From Caenimonas soli (GTDB lineage Bacteria > Pseudomonadota > Gammaproteobacteria > Burkholderiales > Burkholderiaceae_C), in assembly GCF_013155545.1 (NCBI RefSeq), contig NZ_JABJVV010000009.1, positions 62,001 through 126,000 of the forward strand: a DNA stretch of 64,000 nucleotides. The letters run 5' to 3'. A model generated the notes under the pieces. It did no database searches. It worked only from the letters and a program-made list of their open reading frames with translations, and was not told the DNA's origin. The position numbers were made by a program, and so were the translations under genes. Position 1 is the stretch's first letter, and every line of letters begins with the position of its first letter. Positions 8,613 through 16,771 of this stretch are shown piece by piece.

Positions 8613-9770
8613 TCAGGCAAGGGCTGAAGGAACAAGTCCGGCGCTTGCCGCGCGCGGGCTTGAAGTGAAACGGGAAATGGAAAAGGCTTCGATCGGCGTG
8701 GTGGACTCGCCACCCTGCACCAGTTCGGCCAGCACCGCGCCCACGGCGGGCCCGAGCTGGAAACCGCCGCCGGCGAATCCGAAGGCATGGATCAGGCGTG
8801 GCGTGGTGGCGCTGTGGCCGATGACGGGCTGGCGGTCCGGCAGATAGCCTTCGGTGCCGCTCCAGGTCCGGATGATGTGGGCGTTGCGAAGGGCCGGCAG
8901 CAAATCGACGGTCTGCTGCATCAGCTTCGCCAAACCGCTTCGCTGTACGCGGGCGCGCAGGTCGTCCAGCGCATAGCCCTGGCCGCCGCCGATCACGCAA
9001 TTGCCGCGCGCCACCTGGCGGGCGTACACGCCGCCGCCTTCCACGCCCAGGCTCAAGTCCATGAAATGCGGCAGGGGTTCGGTCACCGCCATCTCGGGAT
9101 GGCCGGACACCATCGGCACGGTGTCGCCGAACTGCGCCGCGATGGTTCCCGCCCAGGCGCCCGCGCAATTCAGCAGGTAGCGGGAACTCACTTCCAGTTC
9201 GCTGCCGGATCGCAGGAGGAAACTCTCGCCGTCGTGCACGGCTTCGTCGATGCACGTCTGCTCCCGCACGTCCGCGCCCAGCCGCCGCGCGGCCAGCGCG
9301 AAGGCCGGGGACACCAGGCGCGGGTTGGCCTGCCCGTCCTGCGGGCAGAGCGACCCACCGACCGCAGCACTTCCCAGCCAGGGACAGCGCTCATGGACGG
9401 CACGGGCCGACAGGATCTGCAGGTCCATGCCGAAGCCCCGGGTGCGCTCACGGTAGCTCTCCAGCGAAGCCAAGTCCGCATCGCTGCGCGCGATCTTCAA
9501 ATGCCCGGATTGCAGGTATTCGCCGTCGATGCCGGTGAGCTCCTTCAGCTGCGCCCAGATGCCGTGCGCGCGTTGCGACAGCGGCAACTGCGCCAGCGGC
9601 CGGCCCTGGCGGCGCACGCCGCCGTAGTTGACGCCGCTGGAGCGCGAGCCGCAGAGGTCGCGTTCGATGATCACCACCGGGATGCCCATGCGCCGCAGGA
9701 ACAGCGCGGCCGAGGCGCCCACGATGCCGCCACCGATGATGGCCACTTCGGTGGAAATGCGTTCTTTCAT
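8613..9770 (-). CDS. FAD-dependent oxidoreductase, DAO family (dehydrogenase beta-type subunit)
   Basis: 385-residue D-amino acid oxidase/sarcosine oxidase-like flavoprotein. The dinucleotide-binding motif VAIIGGGIVGASAALFL is at about residues 7-23, and GTEGYLPDRQPVIGH and FAGGGFQLGPAVG form the C-terminal FAD site. It matches the catalytic subunit of heterotrimeric HcnABC-, opine-oxidase- and hydroxyproline-dehydrogenase-type enzymes. Its ATG overlaps the stop of the upstream FAD/2Fe-2S subunit (ATGA, 9767-9770), so the two are translationally coupled. It probably oxidises a secondary amine or amino acid imported by the surrounding transporter. Confidence 0.9.
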   Translation of the reverse strand: MKERISTEVAIIGGGIVGASAALFLRRMGIPVVIIERDLCGSRSSGVNYGGVRRQGRPLAQLPLSQRAHGIWAQLKELTGIDGEYLQSGHLKIARSDADLASLESYRERTRGFGMDLQILSARAVHERCPWLGSAAVGGSLCPQDGQANPRLVSPAFALAARRLGADVREQTCIDEAVHDGESFLLRSGSELEVSSRYLLNCAGAWAGTIAAQFGDTVPMVSGHPEMAVTEPLPHFMDLSLGVEGGGVYARQVARGNCVIGGGQGYALDDLRARVQRSGLAKLMQQTVDLLPALRNAHIIRTWSGTEGYLPDRQPVIGHSATTPRLIHAFGFAGGGFQLGPAVGAVLAELVQGGESTTPIEAFSISRFTSSPRAASAGLVPSALA

Positions 9771-11149
9771 GAGGCCTCTCCAGCGGCCCGGGCCACCGCC
9801 GCGAACGGCAGCGGCTTGATCGGCGCCTGGCCGCGCAGTCGTCCCACCGTCTGGGGCGCAGTGGCGCACGCATGAGCCAGGATCTCGGCCGCCGCCACGC
9901 CGCAGGTGCGGCCCTGGCAGCGTCCCATGCCCACGCGGGTCAAGGCTTTGAGCCGGTTCATCTCGCGCGCGCCGGTGTCGCGGGCGCAGGCCCGCAGTTC
10001 GCCCGCCGTGATCTCCTCGCAGCGGCAGATCACCAGATCGTCGGGCGCACCCGCGGCCCAATCCGCCGGAAAGGGAAAGGCGCGTTCCAGGCCGTGCCGG
10101 AAGGCTGCCGTGCGCGCCAAGCGGGCTTCAAGCGTGGCGACGCGCGCAGCATCCACTGCAATCCCCGCGTCGGCCAGCAGCGCCAGCGCCGCGCGCTCAC
10201 CCGCCCATTCGGCGGCGTCGGCGCCCATGATGCCGGCACCGTCGCCCGCCAGGTAGACGCCCGGCACACTGGAACGCCCTGCCCCGTCGCGTTCGGGCAG
10301 CGCCGCCCGCTGCAAGGCGTTGTAGCTGAAGCGGCAGCCCAGCAGGTCGGCCAGCTGGGTCTCGGAGCGCAACGCGTAGCCGAAACCGACGGCGTCGCAG
10401 GCCAGTTCGTGCTCATCGTTTCCATCGCGCCAGCGCATGCCGGAAACCTGTGTGTCGCCGCTGGCACGGACCAGCCGCACGCCCTGATGCACCGGCACAC
10501 CATGGGCCCGAAGCCACCCCAGGTAAAACAGGCCCTTGGCGAACAGCGCCGGTTGCCGCAGCATGGCCGGCACGGCAGCGGCCTTGTCCTTGAAGCTCGC
10601 GGTGTCCAGCACGGCGACCACCTTTGCGCCGGCCTTCGCATATTGGTAGGCCACCAGGTAGAGCAAGGGCCCGGTGCCCGCAAATATCACCCGGGAACCG
10701 ATGGCGCAGCCCTGGTACTTCAGTGCTACCTGCGCCGCGCCCAATGTGTAGATGCCGGGCAAGGTCCAGCCCGGAAACGGCAGCACGCGATCGGTCGCGC
10801 CCGTGGCCACGATCAGCTGGCCATAGGGCAGCGTGCCCATCCGGCCGCGGCTGAGCAGGTCGAGCCGGCCGCCTTCGGCGCTCCAGACCAGGGTGTCGGG
10901 CCGCCAGTCCACTTGCTCCAGGATCTCCGCCATGGCGCTGTGCACGGCGTCGGCGCGCCCGGCCTCGAAGCCGTACAGCGCGCGCTTGGGCCGCTCGAAG
11001 CCGGCCGGTGGCTGGCGATAGATCTGCCCGCCCCAGCGCGGCGCTTCGTCGATCACCACCGGCCGCACGCCATGCGCGACCAGTGCCTGCGCCGCCCGTA
11101 CGCCGGCGGGGCCGGCGCCGACGATGACGGGTTGCAGTGCCGCGGTCAT
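9767..11149 (-). CDS. NAD(P)/FAD-dependent oxidoreductase with BFD-like 2Fe-2S domain (alpha-type subunit)
   Basis: 460-residue two-domain electron-transfer flavoprotein. The N-terminal pyridine-nucleotide-disulphide oxidoreductase fold has VIVGAGPAGVRAAQAL (FAD) at about 8-23 and a second binding region near VIFAGTGPLLYLVAYQ. A C-terminal BFD-like [2Fe-2S] domain contains CRCEE ... GRCQGRTCG. This matches HcnB/SoxA/OoxA-type subunits of three-component amine or amino-acid dehydrogenases. It overlaps both neighbours by 4 bases (ATGA), showing a tightly coupled alpha-beta-gamma set. Confidence 0.9.
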   Translation of the reverse strand: MTAALQPVIVGAGPAGVRAAQALVAHGVRPVVIDEAPRWGGQIYRQPPAGFERPKRALYGFEAGRADAVHSAMAEILEQVDWRPDTLVWSAEGGRLDLLSRGRMGTLPYGQLIVATGATDRVLPFPGWTLPGIYTLGAAQVALKYQGCAIGSRVIFAGTGPLLYLVAYQYAKAGAKVVAVLDTASFKDKAAAVPAMLRQPALFAKGLFYLGWLRAHGVPVHQGVRLVRASGDTQVSGMRWRDGNDEHELACDAVGFGYALRSETQLADLLGCRFSYNALQRAALPERDGAGRSSVPGVYLAGDGAGIMGADAAEWAGERAALALLADAGIAVDAARVATLEARLARTAAFRHGLERAFPFPADWAAGAPDDLVICRCEEITAGELRACARDTGAREMNRLKALTRVGMGRCQGRTCGVAAAEILAHACATAPQTVGRLRGQAPIKPLPFAAVARAAGEAS

Positions 11150-11442
11150 TTACCGGCCTCCACGCCGCTGACCAGGCGCATGCCTTCTTCGACGAAGGTG
11201 GCGCAGGCTCTAAAGCGCTGGCCCGATTCGGTGGCGATCCAGCAGTCCTGGCAGGCGCCCATCATGCAAAAACCCGCACGCGGCTCGCCGCTGAACTCGC
11301 TGCGGCGCAGCTGCGCCGAATGCGTCAGCACCGCCGTCAGTACCGTGTCGCCCGCCAATGCGGTGAGCGGCTGGCCGTCGAGCACGAAGCAGACGGGCCT
11401 GCGGCCGGTCTCGGCCAGGCGTTTCAAAAGCGCGGTGCTCAT
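11146..11442 (-). CDS. (2Fe-2S)-binding protein, HcnA-like small subunit
   Basis: 98-residue ferredoxin-like protein of the Fer2_4 type. Three cysteines are close together in GFCMMGACQDCW, with a fourth in RACATF. Such small subunits (HcnA, SoxX-like, OoxX) complete heterotrimeric flavin dehydrogenases with the two downstream genes. It overlaps the upstream permease by 4 bases and the downstream FAD subunit by 4 bases. Confidence 0.9.
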   Translation of the reverse strand: MSTALLKRLAETGRRPVCFVLDGQPLTALAGDTVLTAVLTHSAQLRRSEFSGEPRAGFCMMGACQDCWIATESGQRFRACATFVEEGMRLVSGVEAGK

Positions 11443-12233
11443 CGATGCCCCACCAGGATCTTGTCGAGCCCGTAGATGCGATCGAGCACCAGCATGGCCA
11501 CGGCCGTCAGCGCCACCATGAGCGCCGAAACGGCGGCCATCAGCGGATCGATCGATTCGGTGGCATACATGTACATGCGCACCGGCAGCGTCACCGTGGA
11601 TGGCGCCGTGACGAAGATCGACATCGTCACCTCGTCGAAGCTGTTGATGAAGGCCAGCAGCCAGCCCCCGGTCACGCCGGGCAGGATCATCGGCAGCGTG
11701 ACGCGCCGGAACACCGTGGCCTGGCTGGCGCCCAGCGACAGGGCCGCCTGCTCCGCGCTGCGGTCGGTGCCCTCCACCGCCGCCAGCACCAGCCGCAGCA
11801 CGTACGGCGTGATGATGACCACGTGGGCCAGCACCAGCCAGAAGAAGCTGCCGGTCGCACCGATCAGGGAAAAGGTGCGCAGCAGCGCCACGCCCAGCAC
11901 CAGGTGCGGAATGATCAGCGGCGAGAGGAACAGGCCATTGAGGAAATGGCGCCCCGGGAAGCTGTGGCGCGCGATCGCCAGCCCCGCGGGGACGGCAATC
12001 GCGGTGGCCAGCGTGGCCGACAGGAACGCCAGGGACAGGCTATTCTTGAACGACTGCACGAAATCGGAATGGGCGAACACCGCCCTGAACCAGCGCAGCG
12101 AGAACTCGGTAGTGGGGATGGTGAGCGTGTTCGCGGGCGTGAAGGCCACCACGCACACGATGACAAGGGGAGCCAGCATGAAGGCGATGACCAGGGCGTT
12201 GAAGACGAGCGCGATAGGACCGTTCTTGTTCAT
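11439..12233 (-). CDS. ABC transporter permease, PotC-like
   Basis: 264-residue inner-membrane permease with six predicted helices and the binding-protein-dependent transport loop EQAALSLGASQATVFRRVTLP (EAA motif) at about 160-180. The pattern of two adjacent permeases with a PotA-like ATPase and PotD-like binding protein is that of spermidine/putrescine-type importers. It begins 3 bases after the stop of the other permease and overlaps the 2Fe-2S subunit by 4 bases. Confidence 0.92.
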   Translation of the reverse strand: MNKNGPIALVFNALVIAFMLAPLVIVCVVAFTPANTLTIPTTEFSLRWFRAVFAHSDFVQSFKNSLSLAFLSATLATAIAVPAGLAIARHSFPGRHFLNGLFLSPLIIPHLVLGVALLRTFSLIGATGSFFWLVLAHVVIITPYVLRLVLAAVEGTDRSAEQAALSLGASQATVFRRVTLPMILPGVTGGWLLAFINSFDEVTMSIFVTAPSTVTLPVRMYMYATESIDPLMAAVSALMVALTAVAMLVLDRIYGLDKILVGHR

Positions 12234-12236
12234 GAC

Positions 12237-13130
12237 CTACCCCATCGACTTCTTATAAGAGCGCTCGAGCACGCGGTTGTAGCTGAGCATCAACACCAGG
12301 TTGGCCAGCAGCAGGGTGAGCGCGATGGCCGCGCCCAGCGGCCAGTTGAGCTCGTGCAGGTACTCGTCGTACACCACCGTCGCCACCATCTTCAGGCGGC
12401 GCCCGCCCAGCAGGCCCGGAATGGCGAAGGCGCTGGCGCTCAGGCCGAACACGATGAGGCTGCCGGAAAGAACGCCGGGCAGCACCTGCGGAAAGATCAC
12501 GCGGCGCAAGGTCGTGAAGTGCGAGGCCTTGAGCGACAGCGCGGCGTCTTCCACGCCGGGGTCGAGCTTTTGCAGCGAGGTCCAGACCGGGATCACCATG
12601 AAGGGAAGCATCACGTGCACCAGCGCGATGACGACCGCCGTCTCGGTGTAGAGGATGCGCATGGGCGCCAGGCCGATCGCCCGCGCGGCCTGGTTCACCA
12701 ATCCTTCGGGGCCGAGCAGCATGCTCCAGCCGAAAGCGCGCACCACCACCGACACCAGCAGCGGCGCCAACACCACCAGCAACAGGATCGAGCGCCACGG
12801 GTTGCGCATGCGGCTGAGCACATAGGCCTCGGGCGCGCCGATGGCCACGCAGATCAGCGTGGTCAGGCCCGAGATCCAGAAGGTGCGCCAGAAGATGCGG
12901 TGGTAGTAGTCGTCGGTCAGCACGGCTGTGTAGTGCGCCAGCGTGAAGCTGTTCTTGACGCCGGTGGCATGGTCGAACACCTGGAACGACAGCACCACCG
13001 TGAGGATCAAGGGCACCAGCAGCAGGCAGGCAAACAGCGCGAAGGCGGGCGCCGACAGCAGCCACGGCGCCCGGGCCGTACCGGGCACGGTGGGCGTGGG
13101 CAGCGGCAGCGCAGCGGTCACGGAACTCAT
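12237..13130 (-). CDS. ABC transporter permease, PotB-like
   Basis: 297-residue permease with a proline-rich cytoplasmic N-terminus, six predicted helices and an EAA loop around EDAALSLKASHFTTLRRVIFP. Partner of the 11439-12233 permease. Its ATG overlaps the stop of the ATPase gene (13127-13130). Together they form the membrane channel of the PotABCD-like importer. Confidence 0.92.
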   Translation of the reverse strand: MSSVTAALPLPTPTVPGTARAPWLLSAPAFALFACLLLVPLILTVVLSFQVFDHATGVKNSFTLAHYTAVLTDDYYHRIFWRTFWISGLTTLICVAIGAPEAYVLSRMRNPWRSILLLVVLAPLLVSVVVRAFGWSMLLGPEGLVNQAARAIGLAPMRILYTETAVVIALVHVMLPFMVIPVWTSLQKLDPGVEDAALSLKASHFTTLRRVIFPQVLPGVLSGSLIVFGLSASAFAIPGLLGGRRLKMVATVVYDEYLHELNWPLGAAIALTLLLANLVLMLSYNRVLERSYKKSMG

Positions 13131-14224
13131 GCCACCGCCTCCAGCACGGACTGCGCCTGCGGCGGCAAATGGGTTGCACCGGGCAACAGGCGCACCTGCT
13201 GCGCCGTCCAGTCCAGGCCGGTGCTTTCACCCTCTTCGACGGCCACGCCGCCATCGTTGGGGCAGACCACGACCAGCTCGCCGGCGGCCGTCGCCACCTG
13301 GTAAAGCCACTGGCTACCCAGGAAGAACCGCTCGCGCACGACACCCGCCAGTCGGCCCTGGCCGGCGGGCACCAAGCGGATTTTCTCGGGCCGCAGGCTG
13401 AGCACCACGGCATCGCCCACCGCCGCGCCGGGCGCATCGACTTCGAGCGACACCGCGCCAAGATCCACCGTCGCCCAGGCGCCGGTGGCGGTGACGCGGC
13501 CCTCCAGCAGGTTGGCCTTGCCGACGAAGCTGGAAATGAAACGCGTCTGCGGGTGCTCGTAGAGGCGGTGCGGCTGGTCGATCTGCGTCACCCGGCCGGC
13601 TTCCATCACCACCACCCGGTCGCTGATGGACATGGCCTCGGTCTGGTCGTGCGTGACCATCACCGTGGTGGTGCCCACCTTGCGCTGGATCTGCCGCAGT
13701 TCGAATTGCATCTCTTCGCGCAGCTTGGCGTCCAGGTTCGACAGCGGCTCGTCCAGCAGCAGGACCGGCGGTTCGATCACGAGCGCTCGGGCCAGCGCTA
13801 CCCGCTGCCGCTGGCCGCCCGAGAGTTCGCGCGGGTAGCGCGCGGCATGCGCTTCCAGGTGCACCAGGGCCAGCGCCGCCTTGACGCGCTCGGCGCGCTC
13901 GGCCTTGGCGATGCGCCGCATCTCCAGGCCGAAGCTCACGTTGTCGTGAACGGTCATGTGAGGGAAGAGCGCATAGCTCTGGAACACGATGCCCAGTCCG
14001 CGCGAGTTCGGTTTGGCGTGCGTGATGTCGCGGCCATCGAGCGTGATGCGGCCGGCGCTGACACCGGCGAAGCCCGCGATCATCTGCAGCGTGGTGGTCT
14101 TGCCGCAGCCCGAGGGGCCGAGCAGCGAAACGAATTCGCCTTTTTCCACCGACAGGTTCATGTCGATGACCGCATGGGTAGCCCCGTAGGACTTGTTCAC
14201 ATTCGCCAGGGTCAGGAACGACAT
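13127..14224 (-). CDS. ABC transporter ATP-binding protein, PotA-like
   Basis: 365-residue ATPase with Walker A GPSGCGKTT, Q-loop FQSYALFPHMTVHDNVSF, signature LSGGQRQRVALARAL, Walker B LLLDEPLSNLD, and a C-terminal TOBE/MOP-like domain (about 240-350) as in PotA/FbpC. ATG 14224 is preferred over the in-frame TTG at 14230 because AAGG lies 8 bases upstream. It is the first gene of the seven-gene uptake/oxidation operon and is divergent from the iclR-type regulator, its probable controller. Confidence 0.94.
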   Translation of the reverse strand: MSFLTLANVNKSYGATHAVIDMNLSVEKGEFVSLLGPSGCGKTTTLQMIAGFAGVSAGRITLDGRDITHAKPNSRGLGIVFQSYALFPHMTVHDNVSFGLEMRRIAKAERAERVKAALALVHLEAHAARYPRELSGGQRQRVALARALVIEPPVLLLDEPLSNLDAKLREEMQFELRQIQRKVGTTTVMVTHDQTEAMSISDRVVVMEAGRVTQIDQPHRLYEHPQTRFISSFVGKANLLEGRVTATGAWATVDLGAVSLEVDAPGAAVGDAVVLSLRPEKIRLVPAGQGRLAGVVRERFFLGSQWLYQVATAAGELVVVCPNDGGVAVEEGESTGLDWTAQQVRLLPGATHLPPQAQSVLEAVA

Positions 14225-14296
14225 GGGCAATACCTTTGCAAACAGGGAAGAGAGCGGGATTGATGCTAGGGGACGGCGCGAAAAACCGTCAACTGG

Positions 14297-14345
14297 TTAT
14301 TCCGTAGAAAGAGATATTTATTTAATTTATTCCGTTAAATGGAAT
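14297..14345. promoter_or_regulatory. Putative IclR operator: 30-bp-spaced direct repeats with a palindrome
   Basis: AT-rich stretch in the divergent promoter between the transporter operon and iclR. TTATTCCGT occurs at 14297-14305 and again at 14327-14335, exactly 30 bases apart. The second copy forms a 17-base palindrome ATTCC-N7-GGAAT (14329-14345). IclR-family proteins bind such short dyads as tetramers. The operator role is inferred from position and symmetry. Confidence 0.55.
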
Positions 14346-14389
14346 ACTGATACAGTATTGATATTCTTCATTCCATTGAGAGAGATGAG

Positions 14390-15211
14390 ATGAAACAGGA
14401 AGACGGCACCTCCGGCAGCGTGCAGCGGGCCTTCGCCATCCTTCGGGCGTTGGCTGCAACGCAGGCCCAGGGTGGCCGCGTCACGCACATCGCGAAGGCC
14501 ACCGGCCTCACGCAGGCCACCACCCATCGGCTGTTGCAAAGCCTGGTCGCCGAGCGCGTCGTGGAGCAGGACGCCTCGTCCAAGCTGTACCGCTTGAGCA
14601 TCGATTTCTTTGCCTTGGCGGCGCTGGCCGGCAACACCATGGATTTGCGCGCGCTGTGCCGGCCATCGCTGCTGCGGCTGTGCGCGAGCCTGGGCGACAC
14701 CATCTTCCTGCTGGTGCGCAGCAGCTTCGACGCGATCTGCCTGGACCGCAGCGAAGGCCCCTTCCCGATCCGCTCGTTCACCGGCGACATCGGGGGCCGC
14801 GTGGCACTGGGCGTCGGCCAGGGCAGCCTGGCCATCCTGGCGTTCCTGCCCGAGGCCGAGCGCGAGGAAGTGATCCGCTACAACCTGCCGCGCGTGCGCG
14901 AGTTCGGCGTGCTGGACGAGGTGTACCTGCGTACCGAGATCGACAAGGTGCGCGAACTCGGTTACGCGGGGCGCAACACCGGCCTGCTCGAAGGCATGGC
15001 CGGCGTCGGCGTGCCCGTGCTGGACCGCGAAGGCCGGGCCGTGGCCGCCCTCAGCGTGGGCACGATTTCGGCGCGGCTCAGCGCCGACCGGTTGCCGACG
15101 GTGGTGGACCTGCTCAAACGCGAGGCCACTGCCATCGGCGCGCGGATCAATCCGTTCGACGCCACCCTGCGCCGTCCTTCGCAGAGCCTGGCGCGGGCGG
15201 GCGGCCAATGA
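14390..15211 (+). CDS. IclR-family transcriptional regulator
   Basis: 273-residue regulator with an N-terminal winged helix (about 10-75; VTHIAKATGLTQATTHRLL is the recognition helix region) and a C-terminal IclR effector domain containing GVLDEVYLRTEIDKVRELGYA and GVGVPVLDREGRAVAALSVG. It is divergently oriented to the uptake/oxidation operon and therefore probably senses its substrate. The 3' end overlaps the crcB start (ATGA). Confidence 0.93.
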   Translation: MKQEDGTSGSVQRAFAILRALAATQAQGGRVTHIAKATGLTQATTHRLLQSLVAERVVEQDASSKLYRLSIDFFALAALAGNTMDLRALCRPSLLRLCASLGDTIFLLVRSSFDAICLDRSEGPFPIRSFTGDIGGRVALGVGQGSLAILAFLPEAEREEVIRYNLPRVREFGVLDEVYLRTEIDKVRELGYAGRNTGLLEGMAGVGVPVLDREGRAVAALSVGTISARLSADRLPTVVDLLKREATAIGARINPFDATLRRPSQSLARAGGQ

Positions 15212-15588
15212 TCGCTTCAGTCCTTTCCATCTCCGCCGGCGCCTCGATCGGTGCCCTGCTGCGCTGGTTCCTTGCCGGCCGCTTCAATCCCCTATTCCCG
15301 GCCCTTCCGCTGGGCACCCTGGCCGCGAACCTGCTTGGCGGCTACCTGATTGGCGTGGCCATTGCGGTCTTCACCCACCTGCCGGCGCTGTCGCCGCAAG
15401 CCCGCCTGTTCGTGATCACGGGTTTCCTGGGCGGTTTGACGACCTTTTCCACCTTCTCGGCCGAAGTGGTCACCCAGCTGCAGCAGGGCCACACGGCCTG
15501 GGCGCTGGCCACGGCCCTGGCCCACCTGCTTGGCTCGTTCGCACTCACGGCACTGGGTATTGCCACAGTGGCCTGGGTGCGCGGCTAA
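15208..15588 (+). CDS. crcB: Fluoride efflux channel CrcB/Fluc
   Basis: 126-residue protein with four hydrophobic segments and the Fluc signatures GALLRWFLAGR, GTLAANLLGGYLIG and GGLTTFSTFS. Homologues form dual-topology dimeric fluoride-specific channels. ATG 15208 overlaps the iclR stop by 4 bases, so it is translationally coupled to a regulator that has no evident link to fluoride. No fluoride riboswitch is visible. Confidence 0.94.
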   Translation: MIASVLSISAGASIGALLRWFLAGRFNPLFPALPLGTLAANLLGGYLIGVAIAVFTHLPALSPQARLFVITGFLGGLTTFSTFSAEVVTQLQQGHTAWALATALAHLLGSFALTALGIATVAWVRG

Positions 15589-15669
15589 CCCCGGCTTAAG
15601 CAAAAAACCTAGGCTGCGGCCGATGTTTCCCTTAAGGCGGCTCCTCGTGGGCCGCGCACACTTGGATAC

Positions 15670-16011
15670 ATGCCAAGCGTCTACGACACCCTCTATAGCT
15701 GGGCCCGGAAAAGGACCACCTCCTTTGCCGAGCTGCGCTTCGTGGCGTCGGAACGCGGCCCGTCGTCGGAGGCCGAGGGCGACGCCCTGGTCTACCGGCT
15801 GCGGACCTGGCCCGACTGGCCTGCCGCCATCAAGACGGCCGGCGTGCTGCGCACCCTGTCCGTCATGAGCCACCGGCCGGTGAACCGAAGCTGGCTGCTC
15901 AGCCACTCCAAGTTACCGGCCCGCCAGATCGACCGGCTGCTGCAACGGCTGGTGGACGAAGGGGCCGTCGAGGTGATCGACACCTCCAAGTACGGGCCGG
16001 ACAGCCACTAG
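15670..16011 (+). CDS. Conserved hypothetical protein, helix-rich C-terminus
   Basis: 113 residues, function unknown. The N-terminal half is polar. The C-terminal half (TLSVMSHRPVNRSWLL ... ARQIDRLLQRLVDEGAVEVID) has the look of a small winged-helix or regulatory fold, but no named family is recognised. No signal peptide or membrane segment is visible. It converges on and overlaps the sapC-like gene by 4 bases at the stop codons. Codon use matches the neighbours, which favours a real gene. Confidence 0.65.
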   Translation: MPSVYDTLYSWARKRTTSFAELRFVASERGPSSEAEGDALVYRLRTWPDWPAAIKTAGVLRTLSVMSHRPVNRSWLLSHSKLPARQIDRLLQRLVDEGAVEVIDTSKYGPDSH

Positions 16012-16754
16012 GGCTTGGGGGCCGGCTGCAGCGGGCTCTTGCGCTGCGCCATCAGCTCCACCAGTTTCTGCATGTTGGACAGCGAGGCCAGGTGCATCGA
16101 GATCAGGTGCAGCTCGCCGGCGCGAAACAACGACAGCGCCACCGCGTCGGGCAAGGCCATCAGCTTTTTCTCGTCCACGACCAGCAAACCGTTCACGGCG
16201 AAGCTGCGGCCGTCCACCAGTTGGGCCTTGGCATTCATCTCGGTCAACAGCCCCGCCTGCTCCAGGCGCCGGCAAAAGCCCTCGGTGCGGGCGAACTCCT
16301 GCTGGTAGCGAGTCAGGAAGTCGACCGCGTTTTTCAGGAACGGCGTGTCGGCGCCCTTGGCGTCGAACAAGGCCTCGCCTTCCTGGGTGTCCAGGCCGCC
16401 GTAGGCCTCGTCGATGCACACCCCCAGGCTCTCGCCGGGCAGTTCCGCCAGCACGAACGGGTATCTCCGCACGAAAGCCGGCACGTAGGTGGCGGCCCAA
16501 TGTTCGGCGGCATCCACGAAGAGGTTCTCGCGGCTGCGCAGGCCGAGCATGGCCACCGGGACGGTCTTCTGCTGCGCGCCGCGCGTGAAGACGATGGCGT
16601 ACTCCTTGCACGCCTCGTTGAACTCGACCCCCGCGAGGTACAGCGAATTGGCTTTGCGGGCGAAGGCGAAGCTGCTGCCGGGTTTGACGCGAAGCTTGCG
16701 GTGCTTGCCGCGGTCCAGCAGCACCGGCCTCTCGTAATACATGGCGTCCGACAT
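16008..16754 (-). CDS. SapC-like protein
   Basis: 248-residue cytoplasmic-type protein. The segments PFVLAELPGESLGVCIDE, EGEALFDAKGADTPFLKNAVDFL and LVDGRSFAVNGLLVVDEKKL are typical of the SapC family (named from a Campylobacter S-layer locus), whose biochemical function is not established. The upstream frame is open to 16892, but MSDAMYYERPVLLDRGKHR at 16754 is the family start. No S-layer genes are nearby. Confidence 0.82.
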   Translation of the reverse strand: MSDAMYYERPVLLDRGKHRKLRVKPGSSFAFARKANSLYLAGVEFNEACKEYAIVFTRGAQQKTVPVAMLGLRSRENLFVDAAEHWAATYVPAFVRRYPFVLAELPGESLGVCIDEAYGGLDTQEGEALFDAKGADTPFLKNAVDFLTRYQQEFARTEGFCRRLEQAGLLTEMNAKAQLVDGRSFAVNGLLVVDEKKLMALPDAVALSLFRAGELHLISMHLASLSNMQKLVELMAQRKSPLQPAPKP

Positions 16755-16771
16755 CGCTGTATTCCTCGTAT

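Noticed and set aside
7396..9255. 619-codon frame on the - strand
   Set aside because: Out-of-frame shadow of the binding-protein and oxidoreductase genes.
9872..13304. Two long + strand frames (549 and 619 codons)
   Set aside because: Antisense to the transport/oxidation operon, whose genes have motifs and coupled junctions.
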